From NCBI GenBank assembly GCA_963767835.1, contig CAVYFY010000008.1:37735-101734 (forward strand): DNA of 64,000 nucleotides, given 5' to 3'. The translations under genes and the position numbers were made by a program. Numbering within the stretch: position 1 is the stretch's first letter; each line of letters starts with the position of its first letter. This DNA is from SIAQ01 sp963767835 (lineage in GTDB: Bacteria > Planctomycetota > Planctomycetia > Gemmatales > Gemmataceae). The notes below the pieces were generated by a model. The model was given only the letters and a program-made list of their open reading frames with translations, was not told the DNA's origin and searched no databases. Positions 1-9,292 of the stretch are shown in pieces.

Positions 1-672
1 ATGCGCCATTTTTTGAGCATTATCGCCGTCGTTTCGTTGTCCCTGTTGCCAACGCCGGGGTTCGGCAATTCCGGGCCGCCGCCGATTGCTGCCTGGAAGC
101 TGTATTTGCGCACGGCCGACAAGAAAGACGACAAACTTCCTGACGGCAACAAACTTCGTGTGGTCGAGAACGCGCCGGTGACGTTGAACTTTCGCCACGA
201 GCTGAAGCGGCCGCAAATCGTGATCCCGAAGAAGTTCTGCCACGTGGATTCAGTCGTCGCCCCGCAGGAAGAGGAGGAAGCAGCCGTGCACGGTCCGCGC
301 AACCTATTCGCCGGCGTGGCGTTGTCGGCCGCTTTTGTAACGGGCGGACTTTGGCTGGTGCGGCGTTCGGGCAAGTCCGGCAAGGTCATGATGCTGCTGT
401 TCGTCTTCAGCACGGCCATGTTCGTCTCGCCGTTCCTCAGCGATCTGACCGGCAATGAGGCGCCGCCGCCGAAACTCAAGGGACCGCCGGCGCTCGAGGC
501 CCTGAAGATCGACGGCAACACCGCCAAGCTCGGCGTGGATGTCATCATTGCCGCCGGCGGGGACCGCATCCGGGTTATCCTGCCCAAGCAACTTCTGCCG
601 GCGGAAATGATTCCGGCCGAGGAATTCGCCAAGCCGCCGGTGCGCCGCTTCGACGGCGACAAGAAGGAGTGA
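1..672 (+). CDS. Hypothetical membrane-anchored protein
   Basis: I do not recognise this family. The 223-residue product begins with a cleavable-looking hydrophobic signal (residues 1-22, ending near FGNS). A soluble stretch follows, then an acidic EEEE run (about 90-93), and two hydrophobic segments at about 101-120 and 129-146 separated by a basic loop (RRSGKSGK). The C-terminal 75 residues are soluble. The N-terminus is therefore probably exported and the protein sits in the cytoplasmic membrane. The ATG is the first base of the window, so an upstream start cannot be excluded. The next gene starts 13 bases after the stop in the same direction, which suggests an operon with the two membrane proteins that follow. 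Confidence 0.6.
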   Translation: MRHFLSIIAVVSLSLLPTPGFGNSGPPPIAAWKLYLRTADKKDDKLPDGNKLRVVENAPVTLNFRHELKRPQIVIPKKFCHVDSVVAPQEEEEAAVHGPRNLFAGVALSAAFVTGGLWLVRRSGKSGKVMMLLFVFSTAMFVSPFLSDLTGNEAPPPKLKGPPALEALKIDGNTAKLGVDVIIAAGGDRIRVILPKQLLPAEMIPAEEFAKPPVRRFDGDKKE

Positions 673-685
673 TCGTTCACCCGCC

Positions 686-1712
686 ATGTCCACGACCGCT
701 CTCGATCCTGTGGTGGCACGCGCCGCTGGCCCCGCCGGGCTGGCGTTCGGCGTCTGCGCGCTCGGGCTGGTGATCGGCGCTGCGGCGGTGTCCGGATTGA
801 TGCCGATCCAATTTTCGATCATCTCCGTGTTCTTGTGCGCCGGCCCGCACAACTGGGTCGAAGCCCGCTATTTCCTGTCGCGCCTGCCGGCACGCTGGGG
901 CCGGTTGCAAGCCTATTTCCTGTTCGGCTTCGCCGGCGTGTTCGCGCTGACGGCGGCGTTCGCGGGGTTGCCGTATCTGCTGATCGCGTTGGATGCGGGC
1001 GCGGAAATCGGCCTATCGAGCTATGCGCTGTGGAACACGCTGTTCGTGTTGTGGATTGCGACGCTCGTGCAATTGCGCAGCGGGCAGAATCCTGCGCCGC
1101 GATTGGGGCTGGGTCTGGCCGGCGGCGTTCGTCGTCATCGCCCTGGCATGGATTCAGCCACTGCTGTGGGACCTGAGTCTGGTCTACGTGCACCCGCTGA
1201 TCGCGCTGTGGATTCTCGACCGCGAAATCCGCCGCACCCGGCCTGAATATCGCCGGGTCTATCACGTGTGCTTGCTGGCGATGCCGATCTGTCTGGGGCT
1301 GATCTGGTGGAACCTCGCCGCCGCGCCAAACCTGCCGGGCAGCGATGTGTTATCGATGCGGATCACGCAGCACGCCGGCTCGGATTACGCTGAATACCTT
1401 GGCCGCGTCTCGACGCATTGCCTGGTGGCGACGCACACGTTCCTCGAAGCGATGCATTACGGCGTCTGGCTGATCGCCATTCCGTGGCTGGGCCGGCAGA
1501 CGAATCTGTGGAGCGTGGCGCGCATGCCGCTGGGCCGGCGTTCGCCGACCTGGACGCGGGCTTTGCAGATCTTCCTGGTCCTCATCGCCGCTTCCGTCCT
1601 CCTCCTTTGGGTGTTGTTCTGGGCCAACTACCCGATCACGCGCGATGTCTATTTCACGCTGGCCATGGTGCACGTGCTGGCCGAAGTTCCTTTCCTGTTG
1701 CGAGCGCTGTGA
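686..1712 (+). CDS. Polytopic membrane protein, one frameshift
   Basis: Family not recognised. The reading frame starting MSTTALDPVV runs to about position 1085. The continuing protein (RDWGWVWPAAF onward) is then in the next frame to the stop at 1710-1712, so one extra base lies near 1085-1105. The reconstructed product is about 341 residues with seven or more hydrophobic segments. Conserved-looking His residues stand in GPHNWVEARYF, ATHTFLEAMHYG and AMVHVLAEV, at membrane borders, and could bind metal or haem; that is inference only. Its stop overlaps the start of the next gene (TGATG), so the two are probably translationally coupled. Confidence 0.55.
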
Positions 1713-2110
1713 TGCTGGAATTCCTGGAGCGCCTGCAAGATCCGTGGCTCTTTCTGCCGATCGGCTATCTCTTCACCATCGCCATCGAGACGCCGGTGCT
1801 GTGCGTGGGGTTGTCTCGGCAGCATTCGATGTCGCGCCGCGTGCTGGCGGGGCTTTGGCTGACCGCGTGCACGTATCCATTCGTGGTGCTGGTGGCGCCG
1901 CAATGGTTCAACCCGAGCGAGCAGCGCGTTCCGTATCTGCTAGTTGCCGAGAGTGTCGCCCACTTCGGCGAATGTGCCCTGTTCTACATCGCATTTCGGC
2001 CGCTGCAATATTTCTGGCGCGACATGATCGCCGTCTTCGGCGCCAATGTGGCATCGTTCGGCGCCGGCGAGACGTTGTATTTTCTCATCGATTGCTATGC
2101 CCTGGCATGA
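1712..2110 (+). CDS. Small hypothetical membrane protein
   Basis: A 132-residue hydrophobic protein with about four membrane segments, unrecognised. The start ATG overlaps the stop of the upstream membrane protein by one base, which is why this start is preferred over upstream alternatives in the same frame. His and Glu residues lie in a predicted helix (VAESVAHFGECALF). The coupling suggests that it works with the preceding protein, perhaps as a second subunit. It converges on the MFS gene, leaving only a 3-base gap. Confidence 0.55.
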   Translation: MLEFLERLQDPWLFLPIGYLFTIAIETPVLCVGLSRQHSMSRRVLAGLWLTACTYPFVVLVAPQWFNPSEQRVPYLLVAESVAHFGECALFYIAFRPLQYFWRDMIAVFGANVASFGAGETLYFLIDCYALA

Positions 2111-2113
2111 GCA

Positions 2114-3643
2114 TCAATCCGGCAACGGCAGCCCTTTTGTTTCCGGCACGAACCAGATCACGATCACACCGACAACGTAAATGAAGCTGAGCGCCGCACA
2201 CGCCTGCGGCAAGCCGTCGAACGCGCCTTGCAGCGTGCTGAGCTGCAAGACGCCGATGGCGGCCAGGACGCGGCCAAAGTTGAAACCGAATCCTTGCCCG
2301 GTCGCGCGGATCGCCGTCGGAAATAGCTCAGGCAGATAAAGGGGCAGCCAGCCGTAAAACGACGCAGTGATGCCGCCCGTGAGGAAAGCGAGAATCAGGA
2401 ACTTGGCATCGAAGACGGTGCAAGTTTGAAAGAAGAGCTGGATGATGACGAACGAGGCGATGCACAGGAAGAAATAGGTGATGCGCCGTCCGAGCCAACC
2501 GCCCAAAAGCGCCGCCGCGATCGTGCCGAGGACGGCGCCCAGAGCGGTGGCGATCTGCGTGTATTCCTTTGCGGGGGGAGCCGGCGAATCCGTTCGCTCT
2601 TGCTCGCTCATGCTCTTGCGTTGTTCCTGGATCAGATCGCCGGACCATTTGGGCACTTGCTGGACGCTGCCCCAGGTTCCCAGGAGGGCGACGCCGCTGA
2701 GAATCGCGGCCAGCAGCATCCGCTTGAGCATGGGCTTCCAGTCGCTGCCGGTGGCGCCGCTTGCCTTTGCGCGCTGAAGGTAGCGCAGGACGGGGAAGGT
2801 ATACCCCGCGGTGACGACCACCAGGCCGGCGAGCGTGCCCGCGATGCAGATGCTGGGGGTAAATTTTTCCGCCCACATGTAGCAAACTCCACACACCGCC
2901 ACTGCCCCGATCAGGACGCTGGCGAGATCGCGCGTTGCCCAGTGCGAGGTTGCGCCCCTGGCGCGTTCCTTTTCCCATTTCGCGGATTCCGGCACAAACC
3001 AGCGAATGAAGAAAGTCAGCAAGGCAGGAACGGCGCCCAGCATCATGAGCAGCCGCCAGCCCTCGTTTCGCAGCAGGTGAGTTACCGTCGATTCGGAAAG
3101 GCCGACCCCGAGCAAAACATGCTCGACGCGGCCGATCTGCTGGAGCAGGCCCAGGCCAACCAGTCCAATGAGCATGTAGCCGAAGTTGGCCGACGCCCCG
3201 ATCAGGCCCGCCAGGAAAACACGCGAGCGATCGGGCCAGATCTCGTTGATGAGGGCGACGCCGAGCGACCATTCGCCCCCCATGCCGAGGGCGGCGACAA
3301 ATCGCAACAGGCCGATCTGCCAGGCGCTGGTGGCGAAGCCGCATAAACCGCTGACGAGAGCATAGGTGAGGACGCTGAGCATCATGGAGCGGACGCGGCC
3401 GATGCGATCGCCAAGCCAGCCAAACAACACCCCTCCCGTCGCCGCCCCGATGAGAAAGAAGCTGGTGATGATGCCAATCCACAAGGTGCGGTCCGCGCCG
3501 TCGGCAACAAGCTCGTCAAGGGCCGGCTTTTGCACCAGCGGGAAAAGGCCCATTTCGAGCCCGTCGAACAGCCAGCCGAGCAGGGCGGCGGCCAGGGCCA
3601 TCCATTTGCCGAAGTTGGAGGTGCGTGGCGAGGTGTCGTTCAT
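2114..3643 (-). CDS. MFS transporter, sugar/aromatic-acid symporter type
   Basis: An intact 509-residue major facilitator protein with about 12 membrane segments. The family's loop 2-3 signature is present at about residues 76-84 (GWLGDRIGRV), with a related GWLGRRI motif in the second half. The text around LGMGGEWSLG and LPELFPTAIRATGQG is typical of the proton symporters for sialic acid, aromatic acids or metabolites (SHS/AAHS-like branch). A long soluble stretch in the middle (QEQRKSMSEQERTDSPAP) extends one loop. The substrate cannot be deduced, since no catabolic genes are adjacent. There is no strong ribosome binding site before the ATG. Confidence 0.85.
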   Translation of the reverse strand: MNDTSPRTSNFGKWMALAAALLGWLFDGLEMGLFPLVQKPALDELVADGADRTLWIGIITSFFLIGAATGGVLFGWLGDRIGRVRSMMLSVLTYALVSGLCGFATSAWQIGLLRFVAALGMGGEWSLGVALINEIWPDRSRVFLAGLIGASANFGYMLIGLVGLGLLQQIGRVEHVLLGVGLSESTVTHLLRNEGWRLLMMLGAVPALLTFFIRWFVPESAKWEKERARGATSHWATRDLASVLIGAVAVCGVCYMWAEKFTPSICIAGTLAGLVVVTAGYTFPVLRYLQRAKASGATGSDWKPMLKRMLLAAILSGVALLGTWGSVQQVPKWSGDLIQEQRKSMSEQERTDSPAPPAKEYTQIATALGAVLGTIAAALLGGWLGRRITYFFLCIASFVIIQLFFQTCTVFDAKFLILAFLTGGITASFYGWLPLYLPELFPTAIRATGQGFGFNFGRVLAAIGVLQLSTLQGAFDGLPQACAALSFIYVVGVIVIWFVPETKGLPLPD

Positions 3644-3833
3644 GCAGAAAGCATAATCGAATGCGCGTGCAGGGCAATGGCGAGCGGAATTCCGGACGCG
3701 TTGCTTATTCTTCGCTCGGTGTCAAAAAAAACTCGCGGAATTATTTGCATTCCACATTTTTCTGATCTATTTATTCGACACAGGCGTTATTTTCCGCCTT
3801 CCCCTTAAATTCGCCACAACTGGAATAACCGCT

Positions 3834-4469
3834 ATGTTGCCTTCCCCCGGCGCCATCGGCGAACTTTGGACATGCTTACAAACAGCCCGAAGGCTGGCCG
3901 GCGTAGGCGCGCGCGACGCTGCACTTGGGGTCCTGGACAGGATCATCAGCTGCATTGATCGGCAAATCAATCGCCAGATGATCTGTCCCAAGAAAGGCGC
4001 AGACCTGCCCTTCGGCGTTTACGTCGAGGCGCTGTGCGAGCGGGGTCTGCTTTACAAGCAGATGCAGCGATACGCTGAGGCGGCCGCCGATTTCACTCAG
4101 GCGATCGAAATCGGGCGCAGCGATCCGCATGCCAGGCCGCCCGCCTGCATCCTGCGGGCTTACCTCGAACGCGGCATCCTTCATCTGTTCAATCTCAACA
4201 CGGCGCAGGCCATCGCCGATTTCACCTTCGTGATCGACCATCGGCCCCAGCTATTCGAGGCTTACTGCGAACGTGCCCATGCCTTTCGGGAATTGGGGGA
4301 CGATGCCAGTGCCGACGCCGATTTACAAACGGCAATGAAGCTCGATCCCACCAGGTTTCTCGACCATTATCCGTTGGACCTTCCGCCGCTCAAGGCGCAT
4401 GTAACACTGCCGGACATCCGCTTGGCCTGCACCATTGGCGATGAGCTGCAAGCGGCTCTCGCCGAATAA
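3834..4469 (+). CDS. Tetratricopeptide repeat protein
   Basis: A 211-residue soluble protein with at least two clear TPR units, roughly residues 63-100 (EALCERGLLYKQMQRYAEAA) and 140-175 (EAYCERAHAFRELGDDASAD), plus a degenerate one between them. TPRs normally mediate protein-protein contacts; no catalytic motif is visible and there is no signal peptide, so it is probably cytoplasmic. The gene stands between the divergent MFS gene and the diguanylate cyclase and is separated from both by non-coding DNA. Confidence 0.75.
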   Translation: MLPSPGAIGELWTCLQTARRLAGVGARDAALGVLDRIISCIDRQINRQMICPKKGADLPFGVYVEALCERGLLYKQMQRYAEAAADFTQAIEIGRSDPHARPPACILRAYLERGILHLFNLNTAQAIADFTFVIDHRPQLFEAYCERAHAFRELGDDASADADLQTAMKLDPTRFLDHYPLDLPPLKAHVTLPDIRLACTIGDELQAALAE

Positions 4470-4543
4470 TAAATCCCCTTCTCCCCGGCCCATGTGGACG
4501 TTCGTTTGCGCGGCGTCTGGGAGATTCCCCAGGAGACCAGCCC

Positions 4544-5577
4544 ATGGACACGATTCAACAGGAAAAGATCCTGCGCCTGGAGCAAACCATCAAAGAGATG
4601 CGCGCCCGCGACGATGACCGCGATGTTCTCGGTGAGATCAAGGGCTATCTGCTTGCCAGCCGCACCTCCCAGGAGGCGTACGACGTGCTGAGGCATTATG
4701 TGCCGCAACTTTTTCCGCACGCGCAGGGGGCGCTTTATTTGCGCAGTGCCGCGGGAGAGACGATATTTGAGCGTGTGGCGGATTGGGGCGGATTCAGGCA
4801 TCGCCGGCGCACGTTTGCGCAGGAACAATGCCGCGCCTTATGCCAGATGAAGCCGTCCTGGACGGACAACGGACATGCGAACTGCCTGGCATGCCAGCAC
4901 GTCGGTCCGGGTCAAGCCGGTTCTGGCTTGTGCGTGCCGTTGCTCACCGAAGGCGAAGCGCTCGGCGTGCTCCATCTGGCGAGCGAGTCCGGGACCATGT
5001 CGCCGTGGAAGCGGAAGCTGGCCGAAGAGCTGGCAGACTATTGCGCCATGCTGCTGGCCAACCTGCGCTTGCGCGAACGGCTCTCCGATGAGGCGATCCG
5101 TGATGCCCGCACCGGCCTGTTCAATGTCCGCTACATGGAGGAAACGCTCCGGCGCGAATTAACCGTCCGCACGCGCCGGCCGATCGGCGTCATCATGATC
5201 GACATCGATCACTTCCGCAGGTTCAACAGCAAATTCACCCACGCCGGCGGCGACGCGCTCCTCGCGCCTTTGCCGGGTTCCTGCAAGGGCACATCCGCCC
5301 CGGCGATGTGGCATGCCGTTACGGTGGCGAGGAATTCCTGTTGATCCTGCCCGGCGCGTCGCTGAAGGTCGCGGCGCATCGCGCCGAGATATTGCGGAGG
5401 GAAGTCAAGAAGCTGGCGGTCGCCTTCGAAGGCAAGCCGCTGGGCCGCATTTCGATCTCGCTAGGCGTTGCCGTTTCCATCGCCGATTCGCAGACCGGCG
5501 ACGTCCTGCAACGCGCGATCCAGGCACTCCGGCAAGCCAAGCGTGAGGGCCGGGACCGCGTGGTGGTCGCGCGTTGA
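4544..5577 (+). CDS. GAF-GGDEF diguanylate cyclase, one frameshift
   Basis: This would make cyclic di-GMP from two GTP. Residues 1-40 form a coiled coil, 40-175 a GAF-like sensor domain with clustered Cys residues (QCRALCQ and NCLACQH) that could bind metal or sense redox, and 185-344 a GGDEF domain (DARTGLFNVRY at its start). The active-site motif reads GGEEF, and an inhibitory I-site RPGD stands five residues before it, so product feedback is likely. The frame changes near 5265-5272, where one base seems to be missing (expected A-A-F-A-G-F). The corrected product is 344 residues. There is no membrane segment, so it is cytoplasmic. Confidence 0.85.
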
Positions 5578-5702
5578 TGCCAGGCGGCATCGGCGTAATT
5601 GTCCGATCAAGGTAGGAACGCGAGATGCTTTCGGGGTGTTCGTCTCATCGATAACCCATTTGATTGCAACCACTCATTTTTTATCATATCTGTTCCGAGC
5701 GA

Positions 5703-7127
5703 TCACAGCAGCGTCACCTTGTCCTGATTCCGCGTCAGCCGCTTCGACGCATTCCGCGTATCCAGCACGTGCGGCACCTTGGCCACGACGTGATCGTAAT
5801 CGACGCACTGATGATCCGTGGTGATGATTGCCATCGTGCAGCTTTCGAGCAGTTCGTCCGTCAGCGCCACATTCTCCATGATCAGGCCGTGCTCGTCGAA
5901 GCTCGCCACGTAAGGATCGTGATAGATCACTTCGGCGCCATCCGCTTGCAGGAGCTTGATGACTTCCAGGGCCGGCGATTCGCGCCAGTCGCCCAGGTCG
6001 CGCTTGTACGACACGCCCAACAGCAGAATCTTCGACTTCGACGGCGACACGCCGAGCATGTTCAGCACCCGATGCGTTTTGTCGCGGACGAACTCCGGCA
6101 TCTTGCGGTTGATCTCGCCGGCCAGGGCGATGAAGCGCGTATTGAAGTTATACTCGCGGGCCTTCCATTCGAGATAATGCGGATCGAGCGGAATGCAGTG
6201 CCCGCCGACGCCCGGCCCCGGATAGAACGGCATGATGCCGAACGGCTTCGTGAAAGCCGCATCGAGCACTTCCCAGACATTGAGCTGCATCTTATCGCAC
6301 AAGAGGGCCAGTTCGTTGACCAGCGCGATGTTGACGGCCCGGAACGTGTTCTCGAAGACCTTCACCATCTCCGCGGCGTTGGCGCTGGAGACCGGCACCA
6401 CGCGCTCGATGGTTTGCGAATAGAAGGAGACGGCGACCCGCTGCGAGTTCGGGCCGATGCCGCCGACGACTTTCGAGGTGTTCTTGGTGGTGTAGCGGGC
6501 GTTGCCTGGATCGACGCGCTCGGGGGAATGCGACAGGAAGAAATCGACCTCGACCTTGAGGCCCGATGATTCAAGGATCGGCAGCATGATCTCTTCGGTG
6601 GTGCCGGGGTAGGTGGTGGATTCGAGGCTGATGAGTTGGCCGGGGCGCAGGTATTTCGCCAGTTCGCGGGTGACGGCTTCGACGAATTGCAGATCGGGAT
6701 TGAGATTCTTGGTGAGCGGCGTCGGCACGCAGATGACGATCACATCCATCTGGGGCACTTCATGGAAATCGCAGACGGCGCGCAAGAGGCCCTTGTGCAC
6801 CAGCTCGCGCATCTCCTCGTCCTTGACATCGGGGATGTAATTCTCGCCCCGGTTAATGGTGGCGGCGCGGGCGGGGTTTTGCTCGATGCCGACGACTTTG
6901 AAGCCGACCTTGCCTTTTTCGACGGCGAAGGGGAGTCCGACGTAACCCATGCCGACGATGCCGACGACGGCGGTGTGGTTTTGGATTTTGCCGAGGAGAT
7001 CCTGAACGCGCTTTTGCACGTCCGCCTCGGAATGCTCAGCGACGATGCGCAGATGCGGGCCTTGCAGATTGCGCGGACCGATGCGGGGGGCAGGGGTGTT
7101 GCTGCGTCGTTGCGAGGGCTGCAACAT
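5703..7127 (-). CDS. UDP-sugar 6-dehydrogenase (UDP-HexNAc type)
   Basis: An intact 474-residue NAD-dependent nucleotide-sugar dehydrogenase that oxidises C6 of a UDP-sugar to a carboxylate in surface polysaccharide synthesis. The Rossmann motif GMGYVGLP is at residues 60-66, the central domain runs about 240-340 with catalytic Cys311 in GPGVGGHCIPLDP, and the C-terminal UDP-binding domain contains SYKRDLGDWRESPA. The GVGGHCIP context and length resemble WbpA/WecC-type UDP-N-acetylhexosamine dehydrogenases more than UDP-glucose dehydrogenase. A 50-residue N-terminal extension is unusual. A good ribosome site (AAGGAG) stands 9 bases before the ATG. No glycan cluster is adjacent. Confidence 0.88.
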   Translation of the reverse strand: MLQPSQRRSNTPAPRIGPRNLQGPHLRIVAEHSEADVQKRVQDLLGKIQNHTAVVGIVGMGYVGLPFAVEKGKVGFKVVGIEQNPARAATINRGENYIPDVKDEEMRELVHKGLLRAVCDFHEVPQMDVIVICVPTPLTKNLNPDLQFVEAVTRELAKYLRPGQLISLESTTYPGTTEEIMLPILESSGLKVEVDFFLSHSPERVDPGNARYTTKNTSKVVGGIGPNSQRVAVSFYSQTIERVVPVSSANAAEMVKVFENTFRAVNIALVNELALLCDKMQLNVWEVLDAAFTKPFGIMPFYPGPGVGGHCIPLDPHYLEWKAREYNFNTRFIALAGEINRKMPEFVRDKTHRVLNMLGVSPSKSKILLLGVSYKRDLGDWRESPALEVIKLLQADGAEVIYHDPYVASFDEHGLIMENVALTDELLESCTMAIITTDHQCVDYDHVVAKVPHVLDTRNASKRLTRNQDKVTLL

Positions 7128-7409
7128 TGGCGGGGACTCCTTCCGTGGAAGCCGGCCTGGTTCATCATGAAGCCAGGCATCGATGCGGGCTGTCGTTTAT
7201 AAAAAAACGTCCGGTTTGTCTCAAGGGCAAAATTGGGCAGGGTAGGAAGCGGCGCGAGGCGCACCGATACGCTTCAAAATCGGCAACGGAGGACGAGATA
7301 CTTGACCTCATCCAGGCGCCGAAGCCGGCCGCGGCGCAACATGCCCTAGCAATTTCATGACACTCGCGGTACACCCCCTCGCCTCAAGAAATCCAAATCG
7401 GAGGGGAGC

Positions 7410-8790
7410 ATGACCGATCCTGCCCAGAGCACGAAGACGCCCCGATTTGCCAAGGTTTGGCGGCTGGGGCGCTATGGCGTGTGCGGCGTGGTGCTGTCGG
7501 TTTGCGCCCTCGTCGTGCTCGAATCGGTCGTCCTGGAGCCGTTCCACATTCCGACTGGGAGCATGGCGCCGGCGCTGCGTGGACATCATCGCATCGCGGT
7601 TTGTCCGTGCTGTGGGCAAGAAGTTGTCGTCGGCCGTGCCGGCGCAGATGCGGACGGCAGCGGACAGGCGCGTTTCTATCGCAAGGCCTTTTGCCAAAAC
7701 TGCGGACTTTTCCCGATTCCGCTTGGCACCGGCCCGGAAATCCCCGGCGACAAGATTCTCGTCAATCGCACCGCGTTCCTGTTACGAGCCCCGACGCGCT
7801 GGGAGATTGTCGTGTTTCGCCTGCTGGGTTCCTTCTATATCAAGCGCGTGCTCGGGCTGCCCGGCGAGGAGATTCTGATTCACGACGGCGATGTCTACGT
7901 GAACGGCGAATTGCTGCGGAAAAGTTTCGCACAGGCCCGGCGGATGGCGTTGTTAATATTCGATCAAGAGCATGCGCCGCCCGAGCGCTGGGATTTTTCG
8001 CTTGCAGGCAGCCCCTCACCCCTGGCCCCTCTCCCCCAGGGGGCGAGGGGAAAAATTCGCTTGGATGGCCAAACGTCACCAAGTAGCGCGACCTATCGGA
8101 ACTATTTGTCGGCGTCGAAAAAATACGAGGCGATTCGGGACGAATATGCGTATAACGGCGGCGTTCATGCAGACAGCGAATGCGTTCACGATTTCCTGAT
8201 CGAGACGGAGATCGAGATTGCCGCCGGCGATGGCACGGTGTCGCTGCGATTGTGCGATGGCGGCGATTGGGTTGAAGTGATGCTGCCGATCGGCGAAGCG
8301 CGGCCGGTGGAAGCGTTCGCCTGGCCGATCTCCGAGCCGGGCCAGACACGAAAGCTCGGCGAAAGTGACGCGCCCGTTCGCCATGTATGCGGGGAGGCGC
8401 TGCCGCGTCGAGCTGGCATTCGTCGATCGCCGGCTCACGCTGGTGGTGGACGGCCAGCAATGGCTCAGCGCCGACCTCCCGGCGCTCAAGGAACGTGCCG
8501 GCGTTGAACGGCCCTTCCAGGCCCAGGTCGACGGGGTTTGCGCCCGCTTGCACAGCTTCCGCCTATTTCGCGATGTTCATTACGGCCAGCAAGGGACCAA
8601 TGGGGTGCATGGCAAATCGGTGCGGCTTGGCGCGGACCAGCTCTTCCTCCTGGGCGATAATAGCCCCAACTCGGAAGACAGCCGCTTCTGGCCCGAGCAA
8701 GGCCGTGTCGAGGCGGCGAGTCTGGTCGGCGCGGCCCTGCTCATGCATGGGTCAAGCCAGCCACGCGCCGGCATGCGCTGGCTTCCGTGA
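7410..8790 (+). CDS. lepB: Signal peptidase I with insertions, one frameshift
   Basis: Cleaves signal peptides of exported proteins outside the cytoplasmic membrane. There is one membrane anchor (about 22-41), then the Ser box with catalytic Ser51 (HIPTGSMAP), the Lys box with Lys145 (YIKRVLGLPGEE), and a C-terminal GDNS box at 8653-8664. Two insertions are unusual: a zinc ribbon (C65, C68, C95, C98) between the Ser and Lys boxes, and about 170 residues of beta-rich sequence before GDNS. A GC-rich palindromic repeat (8013-8050) is translated in frame inside this region. The frame changes near 8355-8385. The second peptidase starts 55 bases downstream, so the two probably form an operon. Confidence 0.85.
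8013..8050. repeat. GC-rich palindromic repeat inside lepB
   Basis: A short imperfect hairpin (CCCTCACCCCTGG, then CCCCTCTCCCCC, then GGGGGCGAGGGG). Close relatives lie at 44821-44858, 53665-53702 and 62061-62105. Here it is read in frame as a Pro/Gly-rich peptide (SPSPLAPLPQGARG). Confidence 0.8.
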
Positions 8791-8845
8791 TGGGAACTCA
8801 TAAAATTGCTGTTTCGCCAGAATCGCCAAGATAGTCAGGTGCTGC

Positions 8846-9292
8846 ATGGCCGATGAGAACCCGCCGACGCCGAACCAGCCGATTCCCGCCGGCGCCGTCA
8901 CTGCCGAGCCGATGAACGTGCCGCCCATCCCGCTCGACCCGTCCAAGAAGCCAACCGCGACTCCGACGCCCGTCCTGCCCAAGCAGCCAACCGAGGTCAA
9001 AGACAGCTTCCGCGAGTTGCTCGAGACCATCGTCTTTGTCGTCGTCTTGGTCTTGATGCTGAAAACCTTTCTCGCCGAGGCCTTCGTCATCCCGACCGGC
9101 TCGATGGCGGACACGCTGCTCGGCTATCACTTCAAGGTCAAGTGCGAGCAGTGCGGCAAGGAAAATCTGGTGAACGCGAGCGCCGAAGCGGAAACACCCA
9201 ATGCACCGCGGGTCGCAAAATGCCTGTGCGAAAACTGCGGCCACATCAACGTGATGCATCGCCCCGAATTGCTGAAAGGGGTCGGCCCATGA
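8846..9292 (+). CDS. lepB: Signal peptidase I, Ser-box half
   Basis: A 148-residue protein carrying only the first half of a type I signal peptidase: a Pro-rich cytoplasmic tail (1-50), one membrane anchor (61-78), and the Ser box with Ser86 (VIPTGSMADTLLG). A zinc ribbon follows (C100, C103, C128, C131). It ends just before the point where the Lys box should begin. The Lys and GDNS boxes are in the next ORF, which starts inside this stop codon (ATGA). This is either a natural two-subunit enzyme or one protein cut by a single missing base near 9275-9288. The same zinc ribbon occurs in the upstream full-length paralogue. Confidence 0.8.
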   Translation: MADENPPTPNQPIPAGAVTAEPMNVPPIPLDPSKKPTATPTPVLPKQPTEVKDSFRELLETIVFVVVLVLMLKTFLAEAFVIPTGSMADTLLGYHFKVKCEQCGKENLVNASAEAETPNAPRVAKCLCENCGHINVMHRPELLKGVGP

